Origin: Bacillota bacterium
Lineage (GTDB): Bacteria > Bacillota > Clostridia > Acetivibrionales > DSM-1351
Assembly (NCBI GenBank): GCA_023417285.1
Contig: JAEZFR010000112.1
Coordinates: 1 to 5,487 of the forward strand
Length of the DNA stretch: 5,487 bases
Reading direction: 5' to 3'
The notes beneath the pieces are model-generated. The model searched no databases. It worked only from the letters and a program-made list of their open reading frames with translations, and was not told the origin of the DNA. How positions within the stretch are numbered: the first letter of the stretch is position 1; every line of letters starts with the position of its first letter. The position numbers were made by a program, and so were the translations under genes. Of this stretch, positions 1 through 5,487 are shown in pieces.

Positions 1-367
1 CTTTTTCCGCCAAGCGGCTTTTTAGTTTTACTATAGAGTTGTACACCTCTGTACCCTTTTTTGAAAGCTTGACAAAAACCTGCCTACGGTCTTCCTGGTC
101 CCGTATTCGCTCTACAAAGCCTTTATCAATGAGTCTATCTATTGTAACGGTAGGTGTTCCAAAGCTTACACCTAATTGCTTTGCTATGTAGGACATACTT
201 TTTTTACTTGTACCAATAACAATTATAGTATCAATCTCTATTACTGTCAGATCTGTAATATCCTTATAGAGATACTTTTTGTTCTCTATTTTATTAAATT
301 TATCTAAAAGCATTCTAAATAATTGGTCTACAACTTCCAAATCCTTTGGGTTACTAATTTTAATCAA
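1..367 (-). CDS. MarR-family transcriptional regulator, FabT-like (3' end cut by window edge)
   Basis: The minus-strand frame is open from the left edge to an in-frame TAA at 424-422. It encodes a winged-helix MarR protein. It shows an N-terminal helix (LFRMLLDKFNKIE), then LTVIEIDTIIVIG, the recognition segment MSYIAKQLGVSFGTPTVTI, DRLIDKGFVER and the wing DQEDRRQVFVKLSKKG. This order and spacing resemble FabT, the MarR-type repressor of fatty-acid synthesis genes, although no fab gene is visible. The C-terminal dimerisation helix runs off the window. The start is uncertain. TTG at 367 gives the N-terminus expected for the family, but a GGGGAG Shine-Dalgarno abuts it directly. TTG at 412 adds 15 residues with no clear ribosome site, and ATG at 313 would remove part of the first helix. 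The family call is firm; the FabT subgroup is likely but not proven. Confidence 0.85.
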   Translation of the reverse strand, partial: MIKISNPKDLEVVDQLFRMLLDKFNKIENKKYLYKDITDLTVIEIDTIIVIGTSKKSMSYIAKQLGVSFGTPTVTIDRLIDKGFVERIRDQEDRRQVFVKLSKKGTEVYNSIVKLKSRLAEK

Positions 368-444
368 CTCCCCATTTATACTTTTTACTTCAAGGCCTAA
401 TGAATTGAGCAAAACTTTAAATTACAATTTTACCAGCAATATGC

Positions 445-457
445 TTTGAATTTCAAA
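445..457. promoter_or_regulatory. Candidate FabT-type operator (palindrome TTTGAATTTCAAA)
   Basis: This is a perfect 13-bp palindrome with arms TTTGA and TCAAA and centre ATT. The TTTGAnnnTCAAA layout resembles, from memory, the reported FabT box. It lies between the predicted promoter and the start of the FabT-like regulator, at about +16 to +28 of the predicted transcript, where a bound repressor could block transcription. Autoregulation is inferred. AT-rich DNA makes short palindromes common, so the position beside the regulator is the main support. Confidence 0.5.
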
Positions 458-479
458 ATATATTTATAACTGAATTATA

Positions 480-488
480 ATTATAGCA
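480..488 (-). promoter_or_regulatory. Extended -10 promoter for the MarR regulator
   Basis: On the minus strand the sequence reads TGCTATAAT, a perfect extended -10 element (TGnTATAAT). The -35 region 17-19 nt upstream is weak (TTACTT-like), which is usual for extended -10 promoters. Transcription would begin near 473 and read leftward into the regulator through the 445-457 palindrome. Confidence 0.5.
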
Positions 489-614
489 TACAATGTTTGT
501 TAATAAGTAAAAAGTACTATTTTTTATAATTTATGTCTAAATATGGTCGCTTAATTTTTGCAATCAATTAATAATTTATCTTTAAAATGTTTTTATATCT
601 ATATCAAAGTATAC

Positions 615-620
615 TATAAT
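615..620 (+). promoter_or_regulatory. Possible -10 box for the oxidoreductase gene
   Basis: A TATAAT hexamer lies 69 nt upstream of the oxidoreductase start, within GTATACTATAAT. No good -35 hexamer is seen at 16-18 nt upstream (TTTATA-like only), and there is no TGn extension. In AT-rich DNA this is weak support. Together with the minus-strand promoter, it would make 413-688 a divergent promoter region. I see no gene or RNA structure elsewhere in that stretch. Confidence 0.35.
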
Positions 621-688
621 TAATAATAAATAGGGTTCTATAAAGTGCTACGGAATAATAAATTTATTGTTATGGAAGGAGGCCAAAA

Positions 689-1672
689 ATGAAAACATAT
701 AATTGGGGTATTTTGGGTACTGGCAATATTGCACATAAGTTTGCAGAAGCGCTTCTAACCTTGGACAATGCCAGAATTCTTGGGGTAGGGTCAAGGTCCA
801 TAGATACGGCTAGCAGTTTTGCAAATGATTATGGCATTAAAAAAGTATATGGCAGCTATCATGAGCTAGCAGCCGACCCAGAGATTGATATTATTTATAT
901 TGCAACTCCACATCAGCTACATAATGAAAATATGAAGCTTTGCATTATGAATGGAAAGGCTATTTTATGTGAGAAGCCTTTTGCTGTAAATGCAAAGGAC
1001 GCTAAAGAAATACAACAGCTTGCATTGAAAAAGAATGTCTTTGTAATGGAGGCTTTCAAAACTAAATTTCTCCCCACTATAAAAAAGATCAAAGAATTAA
1101 TTGATAACAAGGAAATAGGGGAAATCAAAATGCTCAAGGCTGATTTTGGCTTTGACGGTGGTTTCAATGAAGATAAACGCCTTCTAAATCCAAAGCTTGC
1201 TGGTGGTAGCCTTCTTGATGTGGGCATTTATCCTTTAACACTAGCAACAATGATTTTTGGGAATAAACCAAAGACCATACATAGTATACCTCATATTGGC
1301 ATTACTGGTGTTGATGAACAAGCTGTTATAATTATGGGCTTTGAAGATGGTAAGCTAGCGCAGCTTTCCTGTGCGGTTACAACGGATATAAAGAATCAAG
1401 CACATATTATTGGCTCAAAAGGGTTTATAAGAATCCCTAATTTCTCTGCTGCTACAACTGCGGAGTTCTGTGTGAACGGTATGCCAGAACAAATAATTGA
1501 CCTGCCTCATAAGTGCAATGGTTTTGAATATGAGGCTATGGAGGTTATGCAGTGTCTATCGGAGAATAAAATCCATTCAGACATAAATCCTCTTTCTGAT
1601 ACTATTGCTATACTGGAAATCATGGACAGATTACGAAAAGAGTGGGGACTTAAGTATCCATTTGAAAATTAA
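689..1672 (+). CDS. Gfo/Idh/MocA-family NAD(P)-dependent oxidoreductase
   Basis: The 327-residue product is full length for the family. The N-terminal Rossmann fold has GILGTGNIA (residues 7-15) for dinucleotide binding, followed after the second strand by VGSRS (33-37). Arg36 there hints at NADP(H). The family's CEKPF motif is at 94-98 with catalytic Lys96. The C-terminal half has EAF (111-113) and GGSLLDVGIYPL (163-174). The catalytic His of many relatives is Tyr171 here, as in the glucose-fructose oxidoreductase and dihydrodiol dehydrogenase branches. It probably oxidises a sugar, inositol or related polyol in the cytoplasm; the substrate cannot be read from sequence. The ATG follows a strong AAGGAGG ribosome site with 6-nt spacing. 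It stands divergent from the MarR gene, and yabG follows after 94 nt. Functional linkage to either neighbour is not evident. Confidence 0.93.
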   Translation: MKTYNWGILGTGNIAHKFAEALLTLDNARILGVGSRSIDTASSFANDYGIKKVYGSYHELAADPEIDIIYIATPHQLHNENMKLCIMNGKAILCEKPFAVNAKDAKEIQQLALKKNVFVMEAFKTKFLPTIKKIKELIDNKEIGEIKMLKADFGFDGGFNEDKRLLNPKLAGGSLLDVGIYPLTLATMIFGNKPKTIHSIPHIGITGVDEQAVIIMGFEDGKLAQLSCAVTTDIKNQAHIIGSKGFIRIPNFSAATTAEFCVNGMPEQIIDLPHKCNGFEYEAMEVMQCLSENKIHSDINPLSDTIAILEIMDRLRKEWGLKYPFEN

Positions 1673-1710
1673 GGAATCGTATTTCGGACAAATTTAGCAG
1701 TTGCCAAGCG

Positions 1711-1756
1711 CAAAACAACTTTTGGTTGCATATTATGCAGTAAAAAAGTTGTTTTG
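1711..1756 (+). promoter_or_regulatory. 13-bp inverted repeat with nested palindrome just before the yabG ribosome site
   Basis: The arms CAAAACAACTTTT (1711-1723) and AAAAGTTGTTTTG (1744-1756) are perfect complements. They enclose a second palindrome, TGCATATTATGCA (1727-1739). The 3' arm ends exactly where the yabG ribosome site (AGGTGG, 1757-1762) begins. There is no following T-run, so it is not a standard Rho-independent terminator for the upstream gene. It could be an mRNA structure that protects the oxidoreductase transcript, one that limits ribosome access to yabG, or a protein-binding site. The structure is visible; the role is inference. Confidence 0.55.
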
Positions 1757-1766
1757 AGGTGGTATT

Positions 1767-2573
1767 TTGGGTGCTTTAAGAGTTGGAGATATAGTAACAA
1801 GAAGGTCTTATGGAGAAGACATCTTATTTAGAATAGTTAACATAACAAGAGATGAGAATAGAATAGAACACTATACTCTGAGAGGATTGTCTACTAGAAT
1901 TACAGCTGATTCTACAAGTGAGGATTTGTTAATACAAAGTTCAAAAACAGCATTTTCACGATTACAGATGGAACTCACAAGTATAAATAGAAGCCTTAAA
2001 GGTGATTCCGGCATTAGAAAATTTTTAACCAGAATGAAAAAGAAGCCAGGGAAAATACTTCAAATAGATTCGGCCGAAGATTTCTTGAAGCGTTGCCTCA
2101 ACTTATATAAACAAAGTAGCATTGATTGCATCGGAAAATGGGTAAGTGAAAACAAGCAATCCGAGGTAGTGGAGCAGTATATAAAATCATATAAACCTGA
2201 TATTTTAGTAATTACAGGTCACGATGGTATAAAAAAGAATTGCAAAAACATACTTTCTATAGATAGCTATGCAAATTCAGGATTTTTTATAAACTCGGTA
2301 AAGCTCGCTCGAAATATTGAGCCTGATCCTGAAAAGCTTTTTATTTTTGCTGGGGCATGTCAATCATATTATGAAGCTATTATTCAGGCGGGTGCAAATT
2401 ATGCAAGCTCCCCAAAAAGAGTTTTGATTAATGCTCTGGACCCTGGGTTAGTGGCGCAGAAGTTTTCTATCACTGATAGCGCAGTTACACTAATGCCCAA
2501 TGATGTTATACCACTTACTATTACAGGTGCAGATGGCATTGGTGGAAAACCCACAAAGGGCCAGATGAAATAA
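1767..2573 (+). CDS. yabG: Sporulation-specific cysteine protease YabG
   Basis: This 268-residue product matches YabG (peptidase family U57), which processes spore coat proteins in Bacillus and, in Clostridioides, also cortex-germination proteins. The N-terminal VGDIVTRRSYGEDILFRI and the central KILQIDSAEDFLKRCLNLYK are family hallmarks. The catalytic region has LVITGHDG (147-154, His152) and FIFAGACQSYYEAI (192-205, Cys198). These are the likely His/Cys active-site pair, followed by AGANYASSPKRV and NALDP. The start is TTG, with GAGGTGG about 4-5 nt upstream. The tail stops shortly after GIGGKPTKG, about eight residues earlier than my recollection of Bacillus YabG, which continues to a GxP-type end. 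An inverted repeat precedes it and a terminator follows. No convincing SigK promoter was found in the 94-nt gap, so its promoter is unresolved. Confidence 0.95.
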   Translation: MGALRVGDIVTRRSYGEDILFRIVNITRDENRIEHYTLRGLSTRITADSTSEDLLIQSSKTAFSRLQMELTSINRSLKGDSGIRKFLTRMKKKPGKILQIDSAEDFLKRCLNLYKQSSIDCIGKWVSENKQSEVVEQYIKSYKPDILVITGHDGIKKNCKNILSIDSYANSGFFINSVKLARNIEPDPEKLFIFAGACQSYYEAIIQAGANYASSPKRVLINALDPGLVAQKFSITDSAVTLMPNDVIPLTITGADGIGGKPTKGQMK

Positions 2574-2684
2574 AAGTAGTAGGTGAAACTGAAATAGGTG
2601 TAGCAGGTAATACTATGGAAATATGGGAAGGGTCAAGGAAGGGCCCAAAAAGCATCAGATAAAATAATTTAGATTTAGACGCAC
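2574..2684 (+). other. yabG 3' untranslated stretch with an open out-of-frame tail
   Basis: This is noncoding sequence between the yabG stop and the terminator. One frame (-1 relative to yabG) stays open from within the yabG end (2561) to TAA at 2660-2662, giving 33 residues. An internal ATG there would encode only about 15 residues and has no good ribosome site, so I do not call a gene. Confidence 0.3.
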
Positions 2685-2721
2685 AAAAAAATGCCCGGCA
2701 TAGCCGGAGCATTTTTTTTTT
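2685..2721 (+). terminator. Rho-independent terminator after yabG
   Basis: The stem ATGC-CCGGC (2691-2699) pairs with GCCGG-a-GCAT (2703-2712), with one bulged A and an ATA loop. It is followed by about ten T residues (2712-2721) and preceded by six A residues that extend the stem. It closes the yabG unit, and the preceding A-run could make it work weakly in the other direction. It separates yabG from the three-gene unit on the right. Confidence 0.9.
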
Positions 2722-2824
2722 AGGGGGTTAAAATGTATTTTGTGGGGTCAGTAATAGTTATTGCCATTATTAAATAAATATATACAATTATAAGACAAAT
2801 TATTTTTATAACAGTAAAATAATG

Positions 2825-2833
2825 TGATATAAT
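2825..2833 (+). promoter_or_regulatory. Extended -10 promoter for the three-gene unit
   Basis: TGATATAAT is a perfect extended -10 element 100 nt upstream of the first gene of the unit. The -35 region 17 nt upstream is only TTTATA, so recognition would rest on the extended -10. Transcription would begin near 2840-2841. The stretch 2722-2824 upstream holds nothing I can name beyond AT-rich sequence. Confidence 0.5.
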
Positions 2834-2840
2834 GCTTTTA

Positions 2841-2865
2841 GTTTATAAAATATACAATTTTAAAC
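2841..2865 (+). promoter_or_regulatory. Possible 5'-terminal mRNA hairpin in the leader of the three-gene unit
   Basis: GTTTATAAAAT (2841-2851) and ATTTTAAAC (2857-2865) pair with two unpaired bases on the 5' side, leaving a small loop. If transcription starts near 2840, this stem would sit at the very 5' end of the transcript, where hairpins can slow mRNA decay. It is AT-only apart from the closing pair, so stability is modest. A wider pair, AATGCT (2831-2836) with AGCATT (2869-2874) before seven T residues, would only form in a transcript coming from further upstream. Confidence 0.3.
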
Positions 2866-2933
2866 AATAGCATTTTTTTAGATTTATAAGTACACATAGC
2901 GTGATTAAGGGTAGCCTTTGGAGGTCGATTTTT

Positions 2934-3854
2934 GTGAAAAGAAAAATATTTGCAGTTTTTTTGGTTTTGATTTTTATATTTACTTCAACTATTGGTATTT
3001 CTGCAAAGGGATTTAGGTCTTCGGGGAGCAGATCGTCCTTTTCTAAGTCCTTTGGAAGTTCAAAGTCTAAGTCAAGCTTTTCAAGCTCTAAGTCTAAGAG
3101 CACTAAGAGTACTACTAGGTCGTTGCCCGGCACTTCATCTTCGACTAAAAGTTCTTCATCTTCAAAAAGCTCTAATACAAGCGGATTTAAGAGCTCCACA
3201 TCTAAAAAGACATCTTACATGTCAGATACATATAAGAGCCAGATTTCTAGCAAAAATTATAATAAGTACAAACAAACTTTAAATAATGAACAGCAGAAGG
3301 TATACACCGATTCTATGAAGCGTGACTATACTACTAGCAGCAGAAGAATGAACTTTGAGAATGCTATGAATACAAGGGCTACAAGGATTAATTCTTTTAG
3401 CGCTAAACGCCCTATATTTATTAATGTCAATACCGGTATGTTTGGCAATCCATTCTCTTATGGGTATGCATATGTTGGTCCGTGGGATTTATGGTTTTTG
3501 ACCAGAGCATCGGAGATGTTTTGGTATCACCATTGGCTTGAGATTATGCCTTACAGAAGCTATTTCAATGAGCAGGAATTCAATAAGCTTGAAGCAAGAG
3601 TTAATGAGTTGGAAAAGCAAGGTATACAAAGGGATACCAATTATCTAGACCCTGATGTTGACCCTGATTTGCAGCTTTCTGAGCAATATCAGGAGGAAAA
3701 TGTTGACAAGGTATACTATACCGATAAGGAAAGTGGACCAGGGGTTGGTACAGTAGTTGTTGTGACAGTTGTTATAGGTGTTGTCGCTTTTATAGCATTC
3801 AGGAAACTGTCAAAACCCAAAAAGAAGAAGTCTCACTATAGTAGCATTTACTAA
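2934..3854 (+). CDS. Ser/Lys-rich exported protein with C-terminal membrane anchor, unknown function
   Basis: I do not recognise this family. The GTG start at 2934 is chosen because GGAGG (2920-2924) lies 9 nt upstream and gives a clean signal peptide. An in-frame GTG at 2901 adds 11 residues and lacks a ribosome site. In the 306-residue product, residues 1-24 are a signal peptide ending near GISA/K. Residues 29-94 are low-complexity, mostly Ser, Lys and Thr. Residues 95-165 are polar and partly helical. Residues 168-212 are rich in Trp, Tyr and Phe (GPWDLWFLT, MFWYHHWLE). Residues 226-244 could form a short coiled coil, and 245-268 are acidic. A single membrane helix (281-299) is followed by the basic tail RKLSKPKKKK. 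Predicted topology is outside with a cytoplasmic tail. It is first in a unit with the next two genes (17-nt gap), suggesting a shared envelope role. Confidence 0.85.
   Translation: MKRKIFAVFLVLIFIFTSTIGISAKGFRSSGSRSSFSKSFGSSKSKSSFSSSKSKSTKSTTRSLPGTSSSTKSSSSSKSSNTSGFKSSTSKKTSYMSDTYKSQISSKNYNKYKQTLNNEQQKVYTDSMKRDYTTSSRRMNFENAMNTRATRINSFSAKRPIFINVNTGMFGNPFSYGYAYVGPWDLWFLTRASEMFWYHHWLEIMPYRSYFNEQEFNKLEARVNELEKQGIQRDTNYLDPDVDPDLQLSEQYQEENVDKVYYTDKESGPGVGTVVVVTVVIGVVAFIAFRKLSKPKKKKSHYSSIY
3018..3215 (+). repeat. Degenerate Ser/Lys low-complexity coding tract
   Basis: This codes residues 29-94 of the membrane-anchored protein. Motifs such as SSKSKS, SSFSSSKSKS and TKSSSSSKSS recur with mixed Ser codons (TCT, AGC, TCA, TCG, AGT), so the protein pattern is kept while the DNA is not an exact tandem repeat. 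The out-of-phase and antisense open frames here are by-products of this composition. Confidence 0.7.
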
Positions 3855-3871
3855 TAAAATGGGGTGGTAGC

Positions 3872-4459
3872 TTGTTTAAGAAGAAATTAGATATAGATAA
3901 AATGCTGAATCCTATGGATATAAACAAAAATTCCATGATAGAGTTTAACCTTGATGATTTAAAGGACATGGGATTTTTTCGCTTTAGAAAGATTATTCAG
4001 ATGGACGTGGGGAAACGTTCATTTGTGCGATACCTTTTGTATTCACAATCAGAAGAACAGGAGCTTGTAGTGGAGGTATTTACTCTGCCTTCCGGGCAAA
4101 AAGAAGTTTTTTTGTATGAATTGATAGAGACAATACCATTTACACCTGAGTTTATGGAGGTTATTGGTCAGAAGTATCTTACCACTCCTGACGGGGAGGA
4201 ATATGAAAGATGCGTAATGCCTGATATGGATTGCAGGATTGATGGTACCACTGGTAGCATCTTAGTGTATGACTTAGATTCAGAAAGGATTGAAAGACAG
4301 GCAGAGGTTGAAATATGGGATTACCAGAGAGAGGCAGATGGATATACTGAGTTTCTTAATATAGAAATGTTAAAAGAAAATGGTATGTTTAGAATATTTG
4401 TTGGCCAGATGTTAGAAGATGTGTTTTACAAGTTGTATCAGGGGATGGATAAGGATTAG
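3872..4459 (+). CDS. YjfK-like (DUF2491/DUF4178-like) soluble protein
   Basis: The product is 195 residues and acidic, with no signal peptide or membrane helix, so it is predicted to be cytoplasmic. The start is TTG, with GGGGTGG 4 nt upstream and 17 nt after the previous stop; an ATG at 3859 in another frame stops at once. The pattern is beta-rich: RYLLYSQSEEQELVVEVF (53-70), FLYELIETIPFTPEFMEVIG (80-99), then YLTTPDGEEYERC (102-114) and a final segment VEIWDYQREADGYTEFLNIEML (146-167). The order of these blocks recalls my memory of DUF2491 proteins such as E. coli YjfK, and the following gene is a DUF350 (YjfL-type) protein, as in the yjf operon. The assignment rests on remembered pattern and neighbourhood, not on an alignment. 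The function is unknown; a role coupled to the membrane partner is inferred. Confidence 0.75.
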   Translation: MFKKKLDIDKMLNPMDINKNSMIEFNLDDLKDMGFFRFRKIIQMDVGKRSFVRYLLYSQSEEQELVVEVFTLPSGQKEVFLYELIETIPFTPEFMEVIGQKYLTTPDGEEYERCVMPDMDCRIDGTTGSILVYDLDSERIERQAEVEIWDYQREADGYTEFLNIEMLKENGMFRIFVGQMLEDVFYKLYQGMDKD

Positions 4460-4462
4460 CAA

Positions 4463-4506
4463 TTTACAAATGGATTAGATATAGAAATTTGCAGATGGTT
4501 TGTAAA
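4463..4506 (+). repeat. 8-bp inverted repeat between the last two genes
   Basis: TTTACAAA (4463-4470) and TTTGTAAA (4499-4506) are perfect complements separated by 28 nt in the 69-nt gap. It ends 12 nt before the GGAGG ribosome site of the next gene. It is short and AT-rich, so it may be chance; it could mark mRNA processing or differential expression inside the operon. Confidence 0.3.
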
Positions 4507-4528
4507 GATTAAAAAATGGAGGATTTTT

Positions 4529-5425
4529 ATGGAGTACTTAATATTTTTTCTAAAGGATTTGTCATTTAGCTTCGTAATAATGACAGTTGGATTTATACTA
4601 GGTTGGCTAATTTATAATCATATTGTTTTAAAGGACGTATGCCTAAAGGATGCACTATTTGAAAAGGATAATGTTGCAGCTTGGATTGAATTTATCGGTG
4701 CATTTGTTTTCCCGGTGCTATTTTTGGCAGGGGAGGGAATTAAGGGATCGGCTAGTGATAATATTTTTGTAGATTTGGCAGTATGTACAGGCTATACTAT
4801 TTTCTACATAGCTATACTTACACTTCTGAGGCTCTGTTCTAAGTATATTGTGAGTGCTATCAACGAAAAGGATAGTAGCGGAAAGATATGCCTAAACAAG
4901 GAGATTATTGAGCAAAGAAATATCGGCGCAGCGCTGTTCTCAGTTTCTTTATCAGTTATATTTGTTATAGTAATCAGATACATTGACCTTATAGAAATTA
5001 TTAACGGAAATGGCTTTTCAGCTTTAATCAAGATTCTAATGTTTGTAGCATTTATGCTAATTGCATTAGTCGCATATACTTTTATTCTTAGGATGAGAAC
5101 AACATTGTTTAAAGAGTTGTTTATAGATAACAACGCAGCAGCAGGTGTTGCTTTGCTAGGATTTGTATTTGCAGTGCAGACTATCGTTGATGGGGCAATT
5201 TCACTTTACCAAAAGGATTTCCAGGTGCTGGCGGTAGCGCTTGTTATAGCAATTGCACTGCTTATTTTCGGAATTCTTTCTATTTTGTTTAAGGTGATAT
5301 TTACAAAACTGATAAAGGTAAATATCTGGAAAGAGATCTATGAACAAAATAGTACTGGTGCAGCATTGGGCCAAGCAGCTCTTTACATTGGTATAGCATA
5401 TATTATTATTAGCTTTCTAAAGTAG
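4529..5425 (+). CDS. Duplicated DUF350 (YjfL-type) integral membrane protein
   Basis: The product is 298 residues with about eight membrane helices, near 12-33, 50-68, 78-103, 132-150, 162-188, 203-222, 231-258 and 277-297. Four Asn-x-Ala/Gly-Ala-type motifs start helices: DNVAAW (Asn48), RNIGAAL (Asn131), NNAAAGVAL (Asn202) and QNSTGAAL (Asn274). A DUF350 unit normally has two such motifs and four helices in about 130 residues, so this is a tandem duplication in one chain. DUF350 proteins are poorly characterised and occur with PspA-like, DUF2491/DUF4178 and polyamine or ATP-grasp genes. The ATG has GGAGG with 6-nt spacing. It is the third gene of the rightward unit, 69 nt after the YjfK-like gene. 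No terminator is seen in the 62 nt that follow, so the operon may continue. The function is unknown. Confidence 0.85.
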   Translation: MEYLIFFLKDLSFSFVIMTVGFILGWLIYNHIVLKDVCLKDALFEKDNVAAWIEFIGAFVFPVLFLAGEGIKGSASDNIFVDLAVCTGYTIFYIAILTLLRLCSKYIVSAINEKDSSGKICLNKEIIEQRNIGAALFSVSLSVIFVIVIRYIDLIEIINGNGFSALIKILMFVAFMLIALVAYTFILRMRTTLFKELFIDNNAAAGVALLGFVFAVQTIVDGAISLYQKDFQVLAVALVIAIALLIFGILSILFKVIFTKLIKVNIWKEIYEQNSTGAALGQAALYIGIAYIIISFLK

Positions 5426-5456
5426 CAAAATACATGCTTTTATTCATATATTATTA

Positions 5457-5469
5457 ATAACATTGTTAT
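5457..5469. repeat. 13-bp palindrome at the right edge
   Basis: ATAACA-T-TGTTAT is a perfect palindrome downstream of the DUF350 gene. It has no GC stem or T-run, so it is not a terminator. It could be an operator for the next gene outside the window. Chance is also likely in such AT-rich sequence. Confidence 0.25.
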
Positions 5470-5487
5470 ACAATTGAAATATTATTT

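Noticed and set aside
7..24. Terminator-like CCGC-caa-GCGG-CTTTTT on the plus strand at the left edge
   Set aside because: The stem is only 4 bp and lies within the open MarR coding frame at the window edge. It might end a convergent gene outside the window, but that cannot be judged here.
913..1227. Antisense frame within the oxidoreductase gene
   Set aside because: It overlaps conserved family motifs on the plus strand and shows no recognisable features.
1715..1737. SigK-type promoter for yabG (AC ... CATATTATG)
   Set aside because: The -10-like element matches most of CATAnnnTA, but the nearest AC is only about 12 nt upstream instead of 16-17, and the element is explained by the nested palindrome.
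2521..2712. Minus-strand frame across the yabG end and terminator
   Set aside because: It runs through the terminator stem and yabG coding sequence, with no ribosome site and no recognisable motif.
2843..3199. Antisense open frame rich in Leu, Glu and Asp opposite the Ser/Lys-rich gene
   Set aside because: It is the mirror of Ser/Lys codons in the real gene, which has a signal peptide, ribosome site and downstream partners. The antisense frame has no plausible start context.
2992..3282. Overlapping plus-strand frame inside the Ser/Lys-rich gene
   Set aside because: It is Leu/Arg-rich low-complexity from reading the Ser tract out of phase and has no ribosome site.
4804..5133. Antisense frame within the DUF350 gene
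   Set aside because: It is the hydrophobic complement of membrane-helix codons; the plus strand has the conserved motifs and ribosome site.

Overview
The window looks like chromosome from a low-GC, endospore-forming Firmicute, most likely a clostridial lineage. The base composition is AT-rich, Shine-Dalgarno sequences are strong and purine-rich, non-ATG starts are frequent (TTG, GTG, TTG), and a clear yabG (sporulation-specific protease) gene is present. No mobile element, tRNA, rRNA or CRISPR array was seen.

Left edge (1-688): the minus strand carries a MarR-family regulator of the FabT type whose 3' end lies outside the window. It is followed by an AT-rich divergent intergenic region. That region holds an extended -10 promoter for the regulator, a FabT-box-like palindrome (TTTGAATTTCAAA) in its leader, and a separate weaker promoter for the rightward gene. 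The fab genes such a regulator would control are not in view.

Centre (689-2721): a complete Gfo/Idh/MocA-family oxidoreductase comes first. After a 94-nt gap containing a 13-bp inverted repeat with a nested palindrome, yabG follows. Catalytic His and Cys candidates are visible in the yabG product. The yabG unit ends at a strong Rho-independent terminator.

Right (2722-5487): a new transcription unit starts at an extended -10 promoter and carries three closely spaced genes. The first encodes a Ser/Lys-rich exported protein anchored by one C-terminal membrane helix. The second encodes a soluble acidic protein resembling YjfK/DUF2491-type proteins. The third encodes an eight-helix membrane protein made of two DUF350 (YjfL-type) units. 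YjfK- and YjfL-type proteins sit together in the enterobacterial yjf operon with a PspA homologue and an ATP-grasp ligase. I therefore infer that this is a Gram-positive variant of an envelope-associated module, probably continuing past the right edge. It is the least understood part of the window and the best candidate for follow-up.
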